A stretch of DNA of 8,736 nt. Origin: Synergistaceae bacterium. GTDB lineage: Bacteria; Synergistota; Synergistia; Synergistales; Synergistaceae. The DNA lies in NCBI GenBank assembly GCA_028702015.1, contig JAQVPO010000043.1, positions 1 through 8,736 of the forward strand, in the 5' to 3' direction. The notes beneath the pieces are model-generated. The model made no database searches. It had not been told where the DNA came from and was given only the letters and a program-made list of their open reading frames with translations. Below, in pieces: positions 1 to 6,268 of this stretch (position 1 is the stretch's first letter; every line of letters begins with the position of its first letter). Position numbers and translations under genes: made by a program.

Positions 1-591
1 AGCTCTATCAGCAATATTGACTGTTCCACTAATAGTTTTGAATAGAGTCGATATGGCAACGCCATTATTTTCATTTACGAATACTATTGGGAGCTTCCAG
101 GCAGACGCAAGATTACATGATTCATGAAATGTTCCGTTGTTCGAAGCACCATCTCCAAAAAACGAGACTGACACTTGACCAGTCTTCTTATAACTAAATG
201 CGAAGGCTGCTCCGACAGCAACTGGATTCCCTCCACCAACAATCCCATTTGCACCTAGTACCCCCATGTCTAGGTTGGCAACATGCATAGAACCACCTTT
301 GCCGTGGCAATAGCCGTTCGCCTTTCCAAATAATTCAGCCATCATCAATTTTTCGTCAAGACCTTTGGCGAGGATATGGCCATGCCCCCTGTGAGTTGTC
401 TGAATATAATCATTATCTTTGAGGGCAAAACATACGCCAACCGAGACTGCTTCTTGACCAACGGATGTGTGAAGTGATCCTCTAATTAATCCCCTCGAAA
501 AATACTCTGCTGCCCTTTCTTCGAAATTTCGAATTAGAATCATTCTTTTTAACATCTCAATTTTTTTCTCGGGACTAAGTTTCACTTGCAT
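1..591 (-). CDS. Thiamine-diphosphate-dependent dehydrogenase E1 component, alpha subunit (acetoin/pyruvate dehydrogenase type), partial
   Basis: Only the N-terminal 197 residues are present; the frame stays open to the left edge, so the C-terminal part (the family is usually about 320-370 residues) is outside. The protein would form the alpha half of an alpha2-beta2 E1 that uses thiamine diphosphate to decarboxylate a 2-oxo acid or cleave acetoin, passing the acyl group to a lipoyl E2. Visible motifs are the N-terminal helix with MILIRNFEERA (17-27), HTSVGQEA (41-48), THRGHGH (66-72), the KGGSMH loop (98-103), and the thiamine-diphosphate motif from GDGASNNG (146-153) to ENN (174-176), followed by SGTVNIADRA at the edge. 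The start is ATG at 591, six bases after a near-perfect Shine-Dalgarno AAGGAGGAG (606-598). It lies 43 bp downstream of the DAO flavoprotein gene and is probably cotranscribed with it. Beta subunit and E2 genes would be expected further left. The family assignment is firm; acetoin versus branched or other 2-oxo acid substrate is not decided. Confidence 0.93.
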   Translation of the reverse strand, partial: MQVKLSPEKKIEMLKRMILIRNFEERAAEYFSRGLIRGSLHTSVGQEAVSVGVCFALKDNDYIQTTHRGHGHILAKGLDEKLMMAELFGKANGYCHGKGGSMHVANLDMGVLGANGIVGGGNPVAVGAAFAFSYKKTGQVSVSFFGDGASNNGTFHESCNLASAWKLPIVFVNENNGVAISTLFKTISGTVNIADRA

Positions 592-634
592 TAAAATCTC
601 CTCCTTTTGTTAAAAATCTGAAAACATAATAAGG

Positions 635-1801
635 CTATCTGTTTTTACCTATCGCCTGCCCATAGGCATACACATTTTCATCAACTTTTGCATTAGTCTC
701 CTGAAATCTTTTGTATCTAAATGCATCTAAAGAATATGATGATTTTCCTAGACCTATGTGTTCTGAGAGAAGTTTGCCGATATAAGGGGCGGAGGCAAAA
801 CCGTGTCCAGAAAAACCGCAAGCCACAACAAGCCCCTCGGTTCCAGGTACATCTCCAAGGATGGGCATGTCGTCAGCTGAGAGGTCTAATGGCCCCCCCC
901 AGGCACGAATAATGCTAGCGTCAGCAAGAGCAGGGATATATCTTATGATGTCCCTTGCTGTTCGCTTTGTTTCATTAGGGTTGGCACTGTTACCGAGGCA
1001 ATAATCATCAGGGTCTACATTTCCAACGAACATATTGCCGTTATAAGTCTGATTGCAATACACGATTGGTGTTAGCAGAAATGGTTCAACAATAGGAGGT
1101 AAAACTTCGGTTACAAATATTTGATTCCTGCAAGGAGTGATAGGAATCTTTATGCCAAGAGGTTCCATGAGATCGTTACTCCATGAACCTATTGCAACCA
1201 TCAAAGTATCACATTTTACTTTCAAATCGCCAGCAGTTACTCCATCAACTCTTGTGTTAGCCAAATCAATAGAATCAACTTTTGTGTGTTCAATAATTTC
1301 CACTCCGAGTGCGGCAGCAGCATTTGCATATCCAAAAGTTGTATTCAGAGGATTAGCCATACCATCAATTGTACAATAGCTGCCCCCCTTGCACATACCT
1401 TGTTTTAATGCTGGAATAACTTTGCGAACTTCTTGTTCCGAAAGTACTCTAACATCTTTTAACCCTTGTTTCTGTAGTCGTTTTGCCATTTTCTCATGTA
1501 GTTCTTTTTCTTTTTCGGATGAAGCAAGAAATACGTTGCCGGTTTGGCGATATTCTGAGTTTATTCCCAGTTCTTTATCTAAAGTTTTCCATATTTCAAC
1601 AGCTTCCATTGCGATAGGAAGCTCTGCCGGGAGACGTCCCTGTACACGTACGCCCCCTGCATTTCTTCCGCTGCCTTGCGAAGCAACGTAGTCACGTTCA
1701 ATGACGATAACTTTTATGCCCATTTTTGCTAGACCATAAGCTGTTGAACAACCGATTATGCCTCCTCCGACTATTACAACATCAGCTTTTTTTTCAATCA
1801 T
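635..1801 (-). CDS. DAO-family FAD-dependent oxidoreductase (catalytic subunit of a putative amine/imino-acid dehydrogenase complex)
   Basis: This 388-residue flavoprotein belongs to the DAO superfamily (D-amino acid oxidase, sarcosine oxidase, glycine oxidase, HcnC, beta subunit of dye-linked L-proline dehydrogenase). Such enzymes oxidise a C-N bond of a secondary amine, imino acid or D-amino acid. The Rossmann dinucleotide motif GGGIIG is at 12-17 with the ribose-binding Glu at 35 (VIERD). The family motif SGRNAGGVR begins near residue 43, and the C-terminal flavin-binding region runs from SADDMPILG (from 308) to GFSGHGFASAP (from 329). I see no obvious equivalent of the covalent-flavin cysteine of monomeric sarcosine oxidase, so FAD is probably bound non-covalently (inference). 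ATG at 1801 follows a GAGAGGGG Shine-Dalgarno. It sits directly after the Fe-S subunit genes, which suggests it passes electrons to them rather than to oxygen. Proline, hydroxyproline, sarcosine or an opine are possible substrates; the sequence does not choose among them. An 8-G run (893-900) lies inside the gene. Confidence 0.9.
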   Translation of the reverse strand: MIEKKADVVIVGGGIIGCSTAYGLAKMGIKVIVIERDYVASQGSGRNAGGVRVQGRLPAELPIAMEAVEIWKTLDKELGINSEYRQTGNVFLASSEKEKELHEKMAKRLQKQGLKDVRVLSEQEVRKVIPALKQGMCKGGSYCTIDGMANPLNTTFGYANAAAALGVEIIEHTKVDSIDLANTRVDGVTAGDLKVKCDTLMVAIGSWSNDLMEPLGIKIPITPCRNQIFVTEVLPPIVEPFLLTPIVYCNQTYNGNMFVGNVDPDDYCLGNSANPNETKRTARDIIRYIPALADASIIRAWGGPLDLSADDMPILGDVPGTEGLVVACGFSGHGFASAPYIGKLLSEHIGLGKSSYSLDAFRYKRFQETNAKVDENVYAYGQAIGKNR

Positions 1802-1814
1802 AATGACCCCTCTC

Positions 1815-2144
1815 TCATTTTCTTTTCAGGCAAATCTCATGATCAACAAGTGCATTCTCGTCTTCATAATTTCCCATGACTGAAATTTTAATGGGGCGGA
1901 ACGGTTCACGTTCTATATCAAATGGAATCTGATCGGGGCTTTTGCTAGAGTACTCCGCTATCAGACGTTGAATAACTATTGAGCATGTCTTGCCTTTGCA
2001 TAGTCCCATCCCTGCTCGTGTATATTTTTTGACCAATGTAACAGTATCGGCTCCATTTCGAATCGCATTAATTATTTCTTCTTTTGAAATTTCCTCACAG
2101 CGACAAATAATTACATCGTTATTATCCGTGTTATTTTCATGCAT
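1815..2144 (-). CDS. BFD-like [2Fe-2S]-binding small protein, electron-transfer subunit
   Basis: This is a 109-residue protein with the four-cysteine pattern of the BFD/NirB-type [2Fe-2S] domain: C14-x-C16 (ICRCEE), then C49 and C54 (GMGLCKGKTC), with the helical stretch KEEIINAIRNGADTV between them. In HcnB- and opine-oxidase-type flavoproteins this domain is normally fused to the C-terminus of the FAD/NAD(P) subunit; here it is a gene of its own. It probably relays electrons between the two flavoprotein subunits. I prefer the ATG at 2144, nine bases after a GGGGGA Shine-Dalgarno at 2159-2154. An upstream in-frame TTG at 2171 would add nine residues and overlap the previous gene by 22 bp with no good ribosome site. 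The region after residue 60 (AEYSS... to the end) has no motif I recognise. There is a 13 bp gap to the DAO gene, so translation is likely coupled within one operon. Confidence 0.88.
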   Translation of the reverse strand: MHENNTDNNDVIICRCEEISKEEIINAIRNGADTVTLVKKYTRAGMGLCKGKTCSIVIQRLIAEYSSKSPDQIPFDIEREPFRPIKISVMGNYEDENALVDHEICLKRK

Positions 2145-2149
2145 CTTGT

Positions 2150-2656
2150 CTAGTCCCCCAACATTTTGCAACTTCTTACCTGATGTACATATTCCTTATC
2201 AACTCTCAATGTTACAATCATCGTTGCATCGTTACTTTTAGTACAGTAAATATCATGTACTACTGCAGGACATACAACTTCACTTTTCCTATTTACAGCT
2301 GATACCTTCTCCCCCTTTTTAGGATATGGTATAAACTCAAAGGGAAAACTAACCAGTGCTTCTTTATCTGAGAAAGTGTGATCCTCCACAAAAATTGCAA
2401 GACCTGGACAACTGGCAATGCAACTTTTACATCCAACACACTTACTTTCATCAAGCGTTGGAAGATTTGTAATAGGGTGTCCAACGTAAATTGCGCCCTT
2501 AGGGCAAGAACACTCGCATGGATTACACGGAATTTCTTCTATGCATTCGAGAATAGCAACTGGTCCTTTAGAAAAACGTTCCTCAGATGGCCATCCCTTA
2601 CAATTTTTAAATTCATCAGACGATATAACTCCGCATGTTTTCAGGTTTTCTTCCAA
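2150..2656 (-). CDS. Ferredoxin-like 4Fe-4S protein, subunit of the dehydrogenase complex
   Basis: This protein of about 168 residues (numbering below uses an upstream GTG start, giving 171) is rich in cysteine. A textbook 4Fe-4S motif C76-VG-C79-KS-C82-IAS-C86-P is followed by GLAIF. Before it is a second, irregular cluster of cysteines at 47, 50, 52 and 54 followed by PKGAI, with further cysteines at 11, 22 and 41. Two [4Fe-4S] clusters are the natural reading, making this an electron-transfer subunit like the ferredoxin-like subunits of archaeal L-proline dehydrogenases. The C-terminal 80 residues (beta-rich, with PYPKKGEKV and VVCPAVVHDIYCTK) carry no motif I recognise. The start is uncertain. 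GTG at 2665 is possible, but it overlaps the sequence AAGAGGTGAT, an almost perfect Shine-Dalgarno, which fits a TTG start at 2656 six bases further on. The gene follows the FAD subunit with a gap of about 12 bp and ends 5 bp before the preferred start of the next gene. Confidence 0.87.
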   Translation of the reverse strand: MEENLKTCGVISSDEFKNCKGWPSEERFSKGPVAILECIEEIPCNPCECSCPKGAIYVGHPITNLPTLDESKCVGCKSCIASCPGLAIFVEDHTFSDKEALVSFPFEFIPYPKKGEKVSAVNRKSEVVCPAVVHDIYCTKSNDATMIVTLRVDKEYVHQVRSCKMLGD

Positions 2657-2668
2657 AAGAATCACCTC

Positions 2669-3775
2669 TTACCTAAGTTTGCTAAAGTTTTTTGCAATAG
2701 CATAAATTGAATCTTTTGCATTTTTTCGAGCGATACCATAAGGGCCACTGCGTAAAGCTTCCAACCTCTTAGTGATATCAATACGTACAGATTCGTATTT
2801 GTTTTTTGTACATTTTGCTAAATCATATGTTACTGACCAGGCGGCTAAGCGTCCTTCCTCCATTGCCGTTGAAGCCTCTTCGGCACCAGAAACATCACCC
2901 GCAATAAAAATTCCATTGAGTGAGGTTTCCATTCTTTCATCATGTACAGGTACCCAACCACCAAGAGGGGGGCACATTGTAAATTCGCACCCCAGTTGGC
3001 GAAGTAGTTCCATCAGTGGATAAAGCCCCGCAGCTATCGCTACTATATCAACCTTTTCTTCCCATTGTGTCCCTTTAATGGTTTGAAATTTATCGTCAAC
3101 TTTTGCTAATATGGCACTTTCTACCTTTCCGTTGCCGGAAACAGACTCAACACTGCACCCAGTAATAATATTTGTTCCGTACCTACGTATTTTTGAAGCA
3201 TGAACCCCATATCCGCCTATTCTGTTTGCTGCTTCGACAAGGATTACCGATTCCCCTCCAGCTTGAAGAAATTGGTAAGAAACAATAAGACCTACATTCC
3301 CTGAGCCAACCATGAGCAACTTATTTCCAGGCCTTACTCTGTTAATGTTTATCATTGTTTGCAGAGCCCCAGCCCCCATTACTCCTGGAAGAGTCCATCC
3401 AGGGAATACTAGCCCTTTTTCAATTGCCCCTGTAGCAACAATGACTTTCTTTGTATTAATTACTTGTACGCTGCAATTGTGAACTACCTCGAAATGGTTC
3501 TGATCTATAGCCGAAAATACTACAGAATTCAACCATAATGTAATATTTGGGCATTCTGCAATTTCCCGGACCAAATTTTCTCCGATCCTAAATCCTCTTG
3601 TGCCTGCCTTGTGCATTTCTGAACCAAAAAACTTATGAATCTGTTTAAACAATTGGCCACCAGGTTTTGCATTTTCATCAACAAGAAGGACAGATAGCCC
3701 TTCTTGTCCAGCTTCAAGAGCAGCACAGAGGCCAGCCGGGCCGGCTCCAACTATTAATAAATCTACTTCAAACAC
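2669..3775 (-). CDS. FAD/NAD(P)-binding pyridine-nucleotide-disulfide-type oxidoreductase (HcnB/OoxA/proline dehydrogenase alpha-like)
   Basis: This is a 368-residue flavoprotein with two Rossmann motifs. FAD binds at GAGPAG (10-15) with the acidic strand end LLVDEN (30-35) and the PGGQL loop (38-42); a second nucleotide site is GSGNVG (157-162). The ATGA motif (114-117) and GIFIAGDVSG (288-297) complete the pyridine-nucleotide-disulfide reductase fold. The paired redox-active cysteines of disulfide reductases are absent. The layout matches HcnB, opine oxidase subunit A and the alpha subunit of dye-linked L-proline dehydrogenase, which take electrons from a DAO-type partner. Those proteins often carry a fused BFD [2Fe-2S] domain at the C-terminus; this one stops at about 368 residues and that domain is encoded separately (1815-2144). 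The start is GTG at 3775, overlapping the upstream [2Fe-2S] gene by 8 bp, with a run of seven G (3790-3784) as a plausible ribosome site, which implies translational coupling. Its natural electron acceptor (NAD+, quinone or ferredoxin) cannot be read from the sequence. Confidence 0.9.
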   Translation of the reverse strand: MFEVDLLIVGAGPAGLCAALEAGQEGLSVLLVDENAKPGGQLFKQIHKFFGSEMHKAGTRGFRIGENLVREIAECPNITLWLNSVVFSAIDQNHFEVVHNCSVQVINTKKVIVATGAIEKGLVFPGWTLPGVMGAGALQTMININRVRPGNKLLMVGSGNVGLIVSYQFLQAGGESVILVEAANRIGGYGVHASKIRRYGTNIITGCSVESVSGNGKVESAILAKVDDKFQTIKGTQWEEKVDIVAIAAGLYPLMELLRQLGCEFTMCPPLGGWVPVHDERMETSLNGIFIAGDVSGAEEASTAMEEGRLAAWSVTYDLAKCTKNKYESVRIDITKRLEALRSGPYGIARKNAKDSIYAIAKNFSKLR

Positions 3776-4091
3776 TTTTTTCGCCCCCCCAGTGACCTAC
3801 TCCGTGTTGTGTCTCAATGACCATACCTTCTTTAAGTGGAGTGACACATGTTCTTACATTTGGAATCCCATCTACGATCATTACGCAATCAGTACAGCGG
3901 CCTATTGCACAAAAAATGCCCCTAGGTTCGTGACGCTTCTTTGTAAGCCGATGTGTATAAATCTTATTTGCCGCAAGCATTGCTGCAATAGGTTCACCTT
4001 CAATACCACGCATTTCTTTCCCATCAACATAAACAGTAACTTCATTGTCTTGATTTATATTTCCTAATATAGGATGAGCAATGACTCTCAT
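3768..4091 (-). CDS. [2Fe-2S]-binding protein, Fer2_4/HcnA-like small subunit
   Basis: This is a 107-residue plant-type [2Fe-2S] ferredoxin domain protein. Cysteines sit at 61, 66, 69 and 82 in the pattern C-x4-C-x2-C-x12-C (GIFCAIGRCTDC, then VRTC), preceded by the beta-grasp strands VTVYVDG and the GEPIAAMLAAN helix. The pattern is that of HcnA and of the N-terminal domain of sarcosine oxidase alpha and proline dehydrogenase alpha chains. It is the first gene of the leftward operon and overlaps the FAD subunit gene by 8 bp. ATG at 4091 is preceded by a modest GAGAG ribosome site. Its job is probably to relay electrons within the multi-subunit dehydrogenase in the cytoplasm or at the inner face of the membrane; no signal peptide or membrane segment is present. 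Confidence 0.9.
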   Translation of the reverse strand: MRVIAHPILGNINQDNEVTVYVDGKEMRGIEGEPIAAMLAANKIYTHRLTKKRHEPRGIFCAIGRCTDCVMIVDGIPNVRTCVTPLKEGMVIETQHGVGHWGGEKSV

Positions 4092-4144
4092 TAAGCTCTC
4101 ATACCCTTTCGATAGAAGTTATTGGTTCAACCTTGGTACTGCCA

Positions 4145-4172
4145 ATAATATCATAAATACAAAATTTTGCAA
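4145..4172 (-). promoter_or_regulatory. Candidate extended -10 promoter for the flavoprotein operon
   Basis: On the minus strand a -35-like TTGCAA (4172-4167) and a -10 TATTAT (4150-4145) are separated by 16 bases. A TGA just before the -10 box gives the TGn of an extended -10 element. The box lies about 54 bp upstream of the ATG of the first operon gene, a normal leader length. This is sequence matching only; no transcription start is known. Confidence 0.5.
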
Positions 4173-4233
4173 CATCGATTAAACACGCATTGACAATTTT
4201 TCAATATTTTGCTTTTGTGTAAATTATTGATCC

Positions 4234-4255
4234 TTTTACGTATTACATTTTACGT
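4234..4255. repeat. Tandem direct repeat of TTTTACGT upstream of the operon promoter, candidate operator
   Basis: TTTTACGT occurs at 4234-4241 and again at 4248-4255, a period of 14 bases. The first copy lies within the palindrome TACGTA. It lies about 60 to 80 bp upstream of the predicted -35 box of the flavoprotein operon, where an activator or repressor could bind. The family of the nearby FCD regulator usually binds short inverted repeats, so a link to it is not established. Confidence 0.3.
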
Positions 4256-4358
4256 TTATATGGGCTAAAAGTTCAGTCGAACCTGAAGTTACCGTATCAC
4301 TCTTCATCAACCAATTGTTCCATTGAGAACGAGACTGCATATTACGTTCAAATGGGCT
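4250..4358. repeat. Imperfect 17-bp direct repeat pair (period 92)
   Basis: TTACGTTTATATGGGCT (4250-4266) and TTACGTTCAAATGGGCT (4342-4358) match at 15 of 17 positions. Each is followed by an AAAGTTC within about 20 bases. Between them lies an imperfect inverted repeat, AAGTTCAG (4269-4276) and CTGAAGTT (4283-4290), with a six-base loop. The pair could be duplicated regulatory sites or the worn end of a mobile element. Confidence 0.45.
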
Positions 4359-5053
4359 CAGGGGGAAAGTTCTCAACGTGCGAGGGTTTTGGTCTTTTTG
4401 TCAGTCGTTAAGCCCCCGGCGTTCCCTCATCTATTCGCAGCCAAACACTATTTTTTCTATGAGTATAAGCGATGAATTATCCTGTCGAGCAGATTTTCTC
4501 CAAGAGGGCCGTTACAAGTTCACTCCACCCATTCTGTTGTTACGCACTGAGAGCGGAATACGGTTAAAAGACACGTGACACTTTTGCGTTACATTATCTC
4601 GAATATCTTTTTCGCTGCTTATTGCCAGAGATGTGGAGAGTCCATTTATGTAGTATTATCATATTGACTTTGCGATCTTACTGACATACACTAAGAAGAT
4701 TTATGCACCATGCCCCACCTCGAAGGACTACCACGAGTGATTGGACTGTGAGCTAAATCACGATTGACTTATTTCAAGTGTCATTTCATTCATATGAAAA
4801 GTGTCAATATGGACAGGAGTGTTGATTAACTTAAGGTTTATGCAGAGGTACAATGCTCATGAAGATAGAAACAGTGTAATGTATTTTCAAAACAAAATAA
4901 CAACTGTGATAGAAAGATGTTGAATTTATAAAAATAGGATAATTGTGTATTAGGTAGGCTAGCACTTTGTTTCAATTTTCTGCCCTTGAGGTTAGATGTG
5001 TCGAATCACTTGTTAAGTACACACCAAAATGGGGCACTCTGTGTAATAATTTA

Positions 5054-5812
5054 TTATTTTTTTTTCATTTTCCAATATGGGCTAGGAATATCTTTTACAG
5101 AATTAGGATATTTTTCTTTTGTAATCATTATTGTTTCAACTAAATGTTCTCTAGTGATTTCGCCAGCTACTTTAGAGTCGCAATTTTCAATTGATTTAAT
5201 TATTTTATAATGTTGCTCATAAACGTGTTCAATCCATCCAGAATGAAGGAGTGCGTACTGATGTAAAAAACTTATGTTTCTTTTGCTCAGTTCGTTAATA
5301 CTTTCGCTGATTCTTGAAAGAATAGGATTATGCGCTGATTCAATGACCAGTTGATGGATTAACGCATCCCATTCTCCACTCTTCGTTTGCTCTTCATGTG
5401 TTCCGTAAGGGCAATTAAGAAAAGATTCATAGCATTCCCACAGCTTGTTTATGTCTTCTCTTGTTCTCCTTTGCGCAGCAAGTTCAGCGGCCGGAATACT
5501 TATTATCATTCTTATTTCAGTATGATACGAAACAAAATCAGTTGGCGGAAGGCATAAGCTGCTTAGCATATCAAGGGGCATTTCATTATACATCCTACTT
5601 ACAAATAAGCCTTGGCGTTCTCTTACCTCAATAATGCCATTGTTAGCTAAATAGGCCACAGATTCTCTTAGGAGGTTTCGACTAATTCCAAAAGATTCAG
5701 CCAACTCTCTTTCAGAAGGAAGTTTGTCTCCGTTTGAATATCCACCTTTTCTAATAAGTTCAAGAATCTTATCTTTAGTTAAATCTTTTTTACTTTTCAT
5801 ATTTGATATCAT
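5054..5812 (-). CDS. GntR-family transcriptional regulator, FadR subfamily (FCD domain)
   Basis: This 252-residue regulator has an N-terminal winged helix-turn-helix (about 11-72). LTKDKILELI is followed by the GntR signature GDKLPSERELAESFGISRN (28-46), LLRESVAYLANNGIIEV and the wing RERQGLFV. The C-terminal FCD effector domain (about 95-235) is all-helical: EIRMIISIPAAELAAQRRT, WDALIHQLVIESAHNPIL, and the metal/ligand-binding Asp and His positions of DALIH, EQHYKII and REHL. Proteins of this family sense organic acids or amino-acid-derived metabolites. It lies upstream of and in the same direction as the flavoprotein operon, and divergent from the glycyl radical enzyme, so either could be its target; the operon is the likelier one. 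The start is uncertain. ATG at 5812 leaves only one or two bases after GGAAGG, while the in-frame ATG at 5800 leaves about 12, so a 248-residue product is possible. Confidence 0.92.
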   Translation of the reverse strand: MISNMKSKKDLTKDKILELIRKGGYSNGDKLPSERELAESFGISRNLLRESVAYLANNGIIEVRERQGLFVSRMYNEMPLDMLSSLCLPPTDFVSYHTEIRMIISIPAAELAAQRRTREDINKLWECYESFLNCPYGTHEEQTKSGEWDALIHQLVIESAHNPILSRISESINELSKRNISFLHQYALLHSGWIEHVYEQHYKIIKSIENCDSKVAGEITREHLVETIMITKEKYPNSVKDIPSPYWKMKKK

Positions 5813-5916
5813 TCCTTCCGGTGCTTTATAATTTCAGACAAATCTAGTTATTCTTTCGATAGCAAAGCTTCAGATAGCCTTCGAAACACATACTCCTTAA
5901 AAAATAAATTTGATTG

Positions 5917-5930
5917 ATTTATTAATAAAT
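5917..5930. promoter_or_regulatory. 14-bp perfect palindrome upstream of the regulator gene, candidate autoregulatory operator
   Basis: ATTTATTAATAAAT is its own reverse complement. It lies about 105 bp upstream of the regulator start and between that start and its candidate -10 box. AT-rich palindromes arise by chance in such DNA, so this is only a candidate. Confidence 0.25.
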
Positions 5931-5955
5931 TGCAGTGCTTCCTACTAGAAAATAG

Positions 5956-5964
5956 ATTTTAGCA
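5956..5964 (-). promoter_or_regulatory. Candidate extended -10 element for the regulator gene
   Basis: On the minus strand TGC is followed by TAAAAT (5964-5956), an extended -10 match about 145 bp upstream of the regulator ATG. No good -35 hexamer lies at 16 to 18 bases; a TTGTCA at 5975-5970 is too close. The long leader that would result is unusual. Confidence 0.25.
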
Positions 5965-6112
5965 TAATTTGACAAAATAAAAACCGTGATAGGTTAAAAG
6001 CATTACTTCTTAGTATACTTCTTGTTAAAAAAAAAGGCATCACACAATATCAAAAAATCCTGCCATGTCATCTCAAGTGATATAAATTACATGAGAATTC
6101 AAAGGGAACTTG

Positions 6113-6268
6113 ATGTCGCTTGTTAGGTGCTTAATATTGTATTCAAACTGTCCAAACCTGAAATATGTTATCCAAGATAAAATACTTGCAATTCAGAAGA
6201 TCGAACAAGACAAAAGACTCAAGGGTCATGAAGAGAGAAAGGCCTCCCGCAAGTACTTTGGCAGCTAA
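6113..6268 (+). CDS. Small ORF of 51 codons, hypothetical, possibly a remnant
   Basis: The frame runs ATG to TAA and encodes a short, basic, lysine/arginine/glutamate-rich protein. It begins MSLVRCLILYSNCPN, with a helical, charged second half that includes KIEQDKRLKGHEERKASRKY (residues 29-48). An AAAGGGA sequence precedes the ATG by about six bases and could serve as a ribosome site. I do not recognise a family. The charged tail looks like the end of a larger DNA- or RNA-binding protein, so this may be a fragment of a decayed gene such as a transposase. It stands alone in an AT-rich divergent region; its GC content looks higher than its surroundings, the main reason to note it. Confidence 0.25.
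   Translation: MSLVRCLILYSNCPNLKYVIQDKILAIQKIEQDKRLKGHEERKASRKYFGS

Larger units (their letters stand above)
4092..5053. other. Long intergenic stretch with no convincing gene; promoter region plus possible mobile-element debris
   Basis: About 960 bp separate the regulator from the operon it precedes. The part next to the operon holds the promoter and repeats described separately. The rest (about 4260-4980) has only short, interrupted frames. A minus-strand open stretch without a start codon (about 4655-4512) ends in RNNRMGGVNL, faintly like the MGGVD segment of piggyBac-type (DDE_Tnp_1_7) transposases. A plus-strand 66-codon frame at 4378-4578 has no ribosome site and no recognisable domain. 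No rho-independent terminator with a clear hairpin and T-run was found after the regulator gene. Decayed mobile-element sequence is a reasonable reading but unproven. Confidence 0.45.

Noticed and set aside
1389..1691. Plus-strand open frames within the flavoprotein operon (also at 721-912, 1137-1379, 1990-2241, 2378-2710, 2772-3023, 3792-4067)
   Set aside because: They are antisense to genes with clear family motifs and lack ribosome sites.
3734..3746. GC-rich inverted repeat AGCCGG-G-CCGGCT
   Set aside because: It falls exactly on the codons for the conserved GAGPAG FAD-binding motif, so coding constraint explains it.
4378..4432. GTGCGAGGG that looks like a group II intron 5' end, with a later CCCTC
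   Set aside because: No domain V hairpin and no reverse transcriptase frame are present nearby.
4378..4578. Plus-strand 66-codon open frame
   Set aside because: It has no ribosome site and no recognisable domain, and lies in a block that looks like degraded sequence. It is not reported as a gene.
4986..5053. Possible terminator at the end of the regulator gene
   Set aside because: The only hairpin (ACACA/TGTGT) is weak and is not followed by a T-run in the direction of transcription.
5844..5898. Possible leader peptide on the minus strand after AAGGAGT (5898-5892)
   Set aside because: The ATG at 5891 and GTG at 5889 are only one and three bases from the Shine-Dalgarno, too close for efficient initiation, and the 15- and 13-codon products show no attenuation-type residue run.
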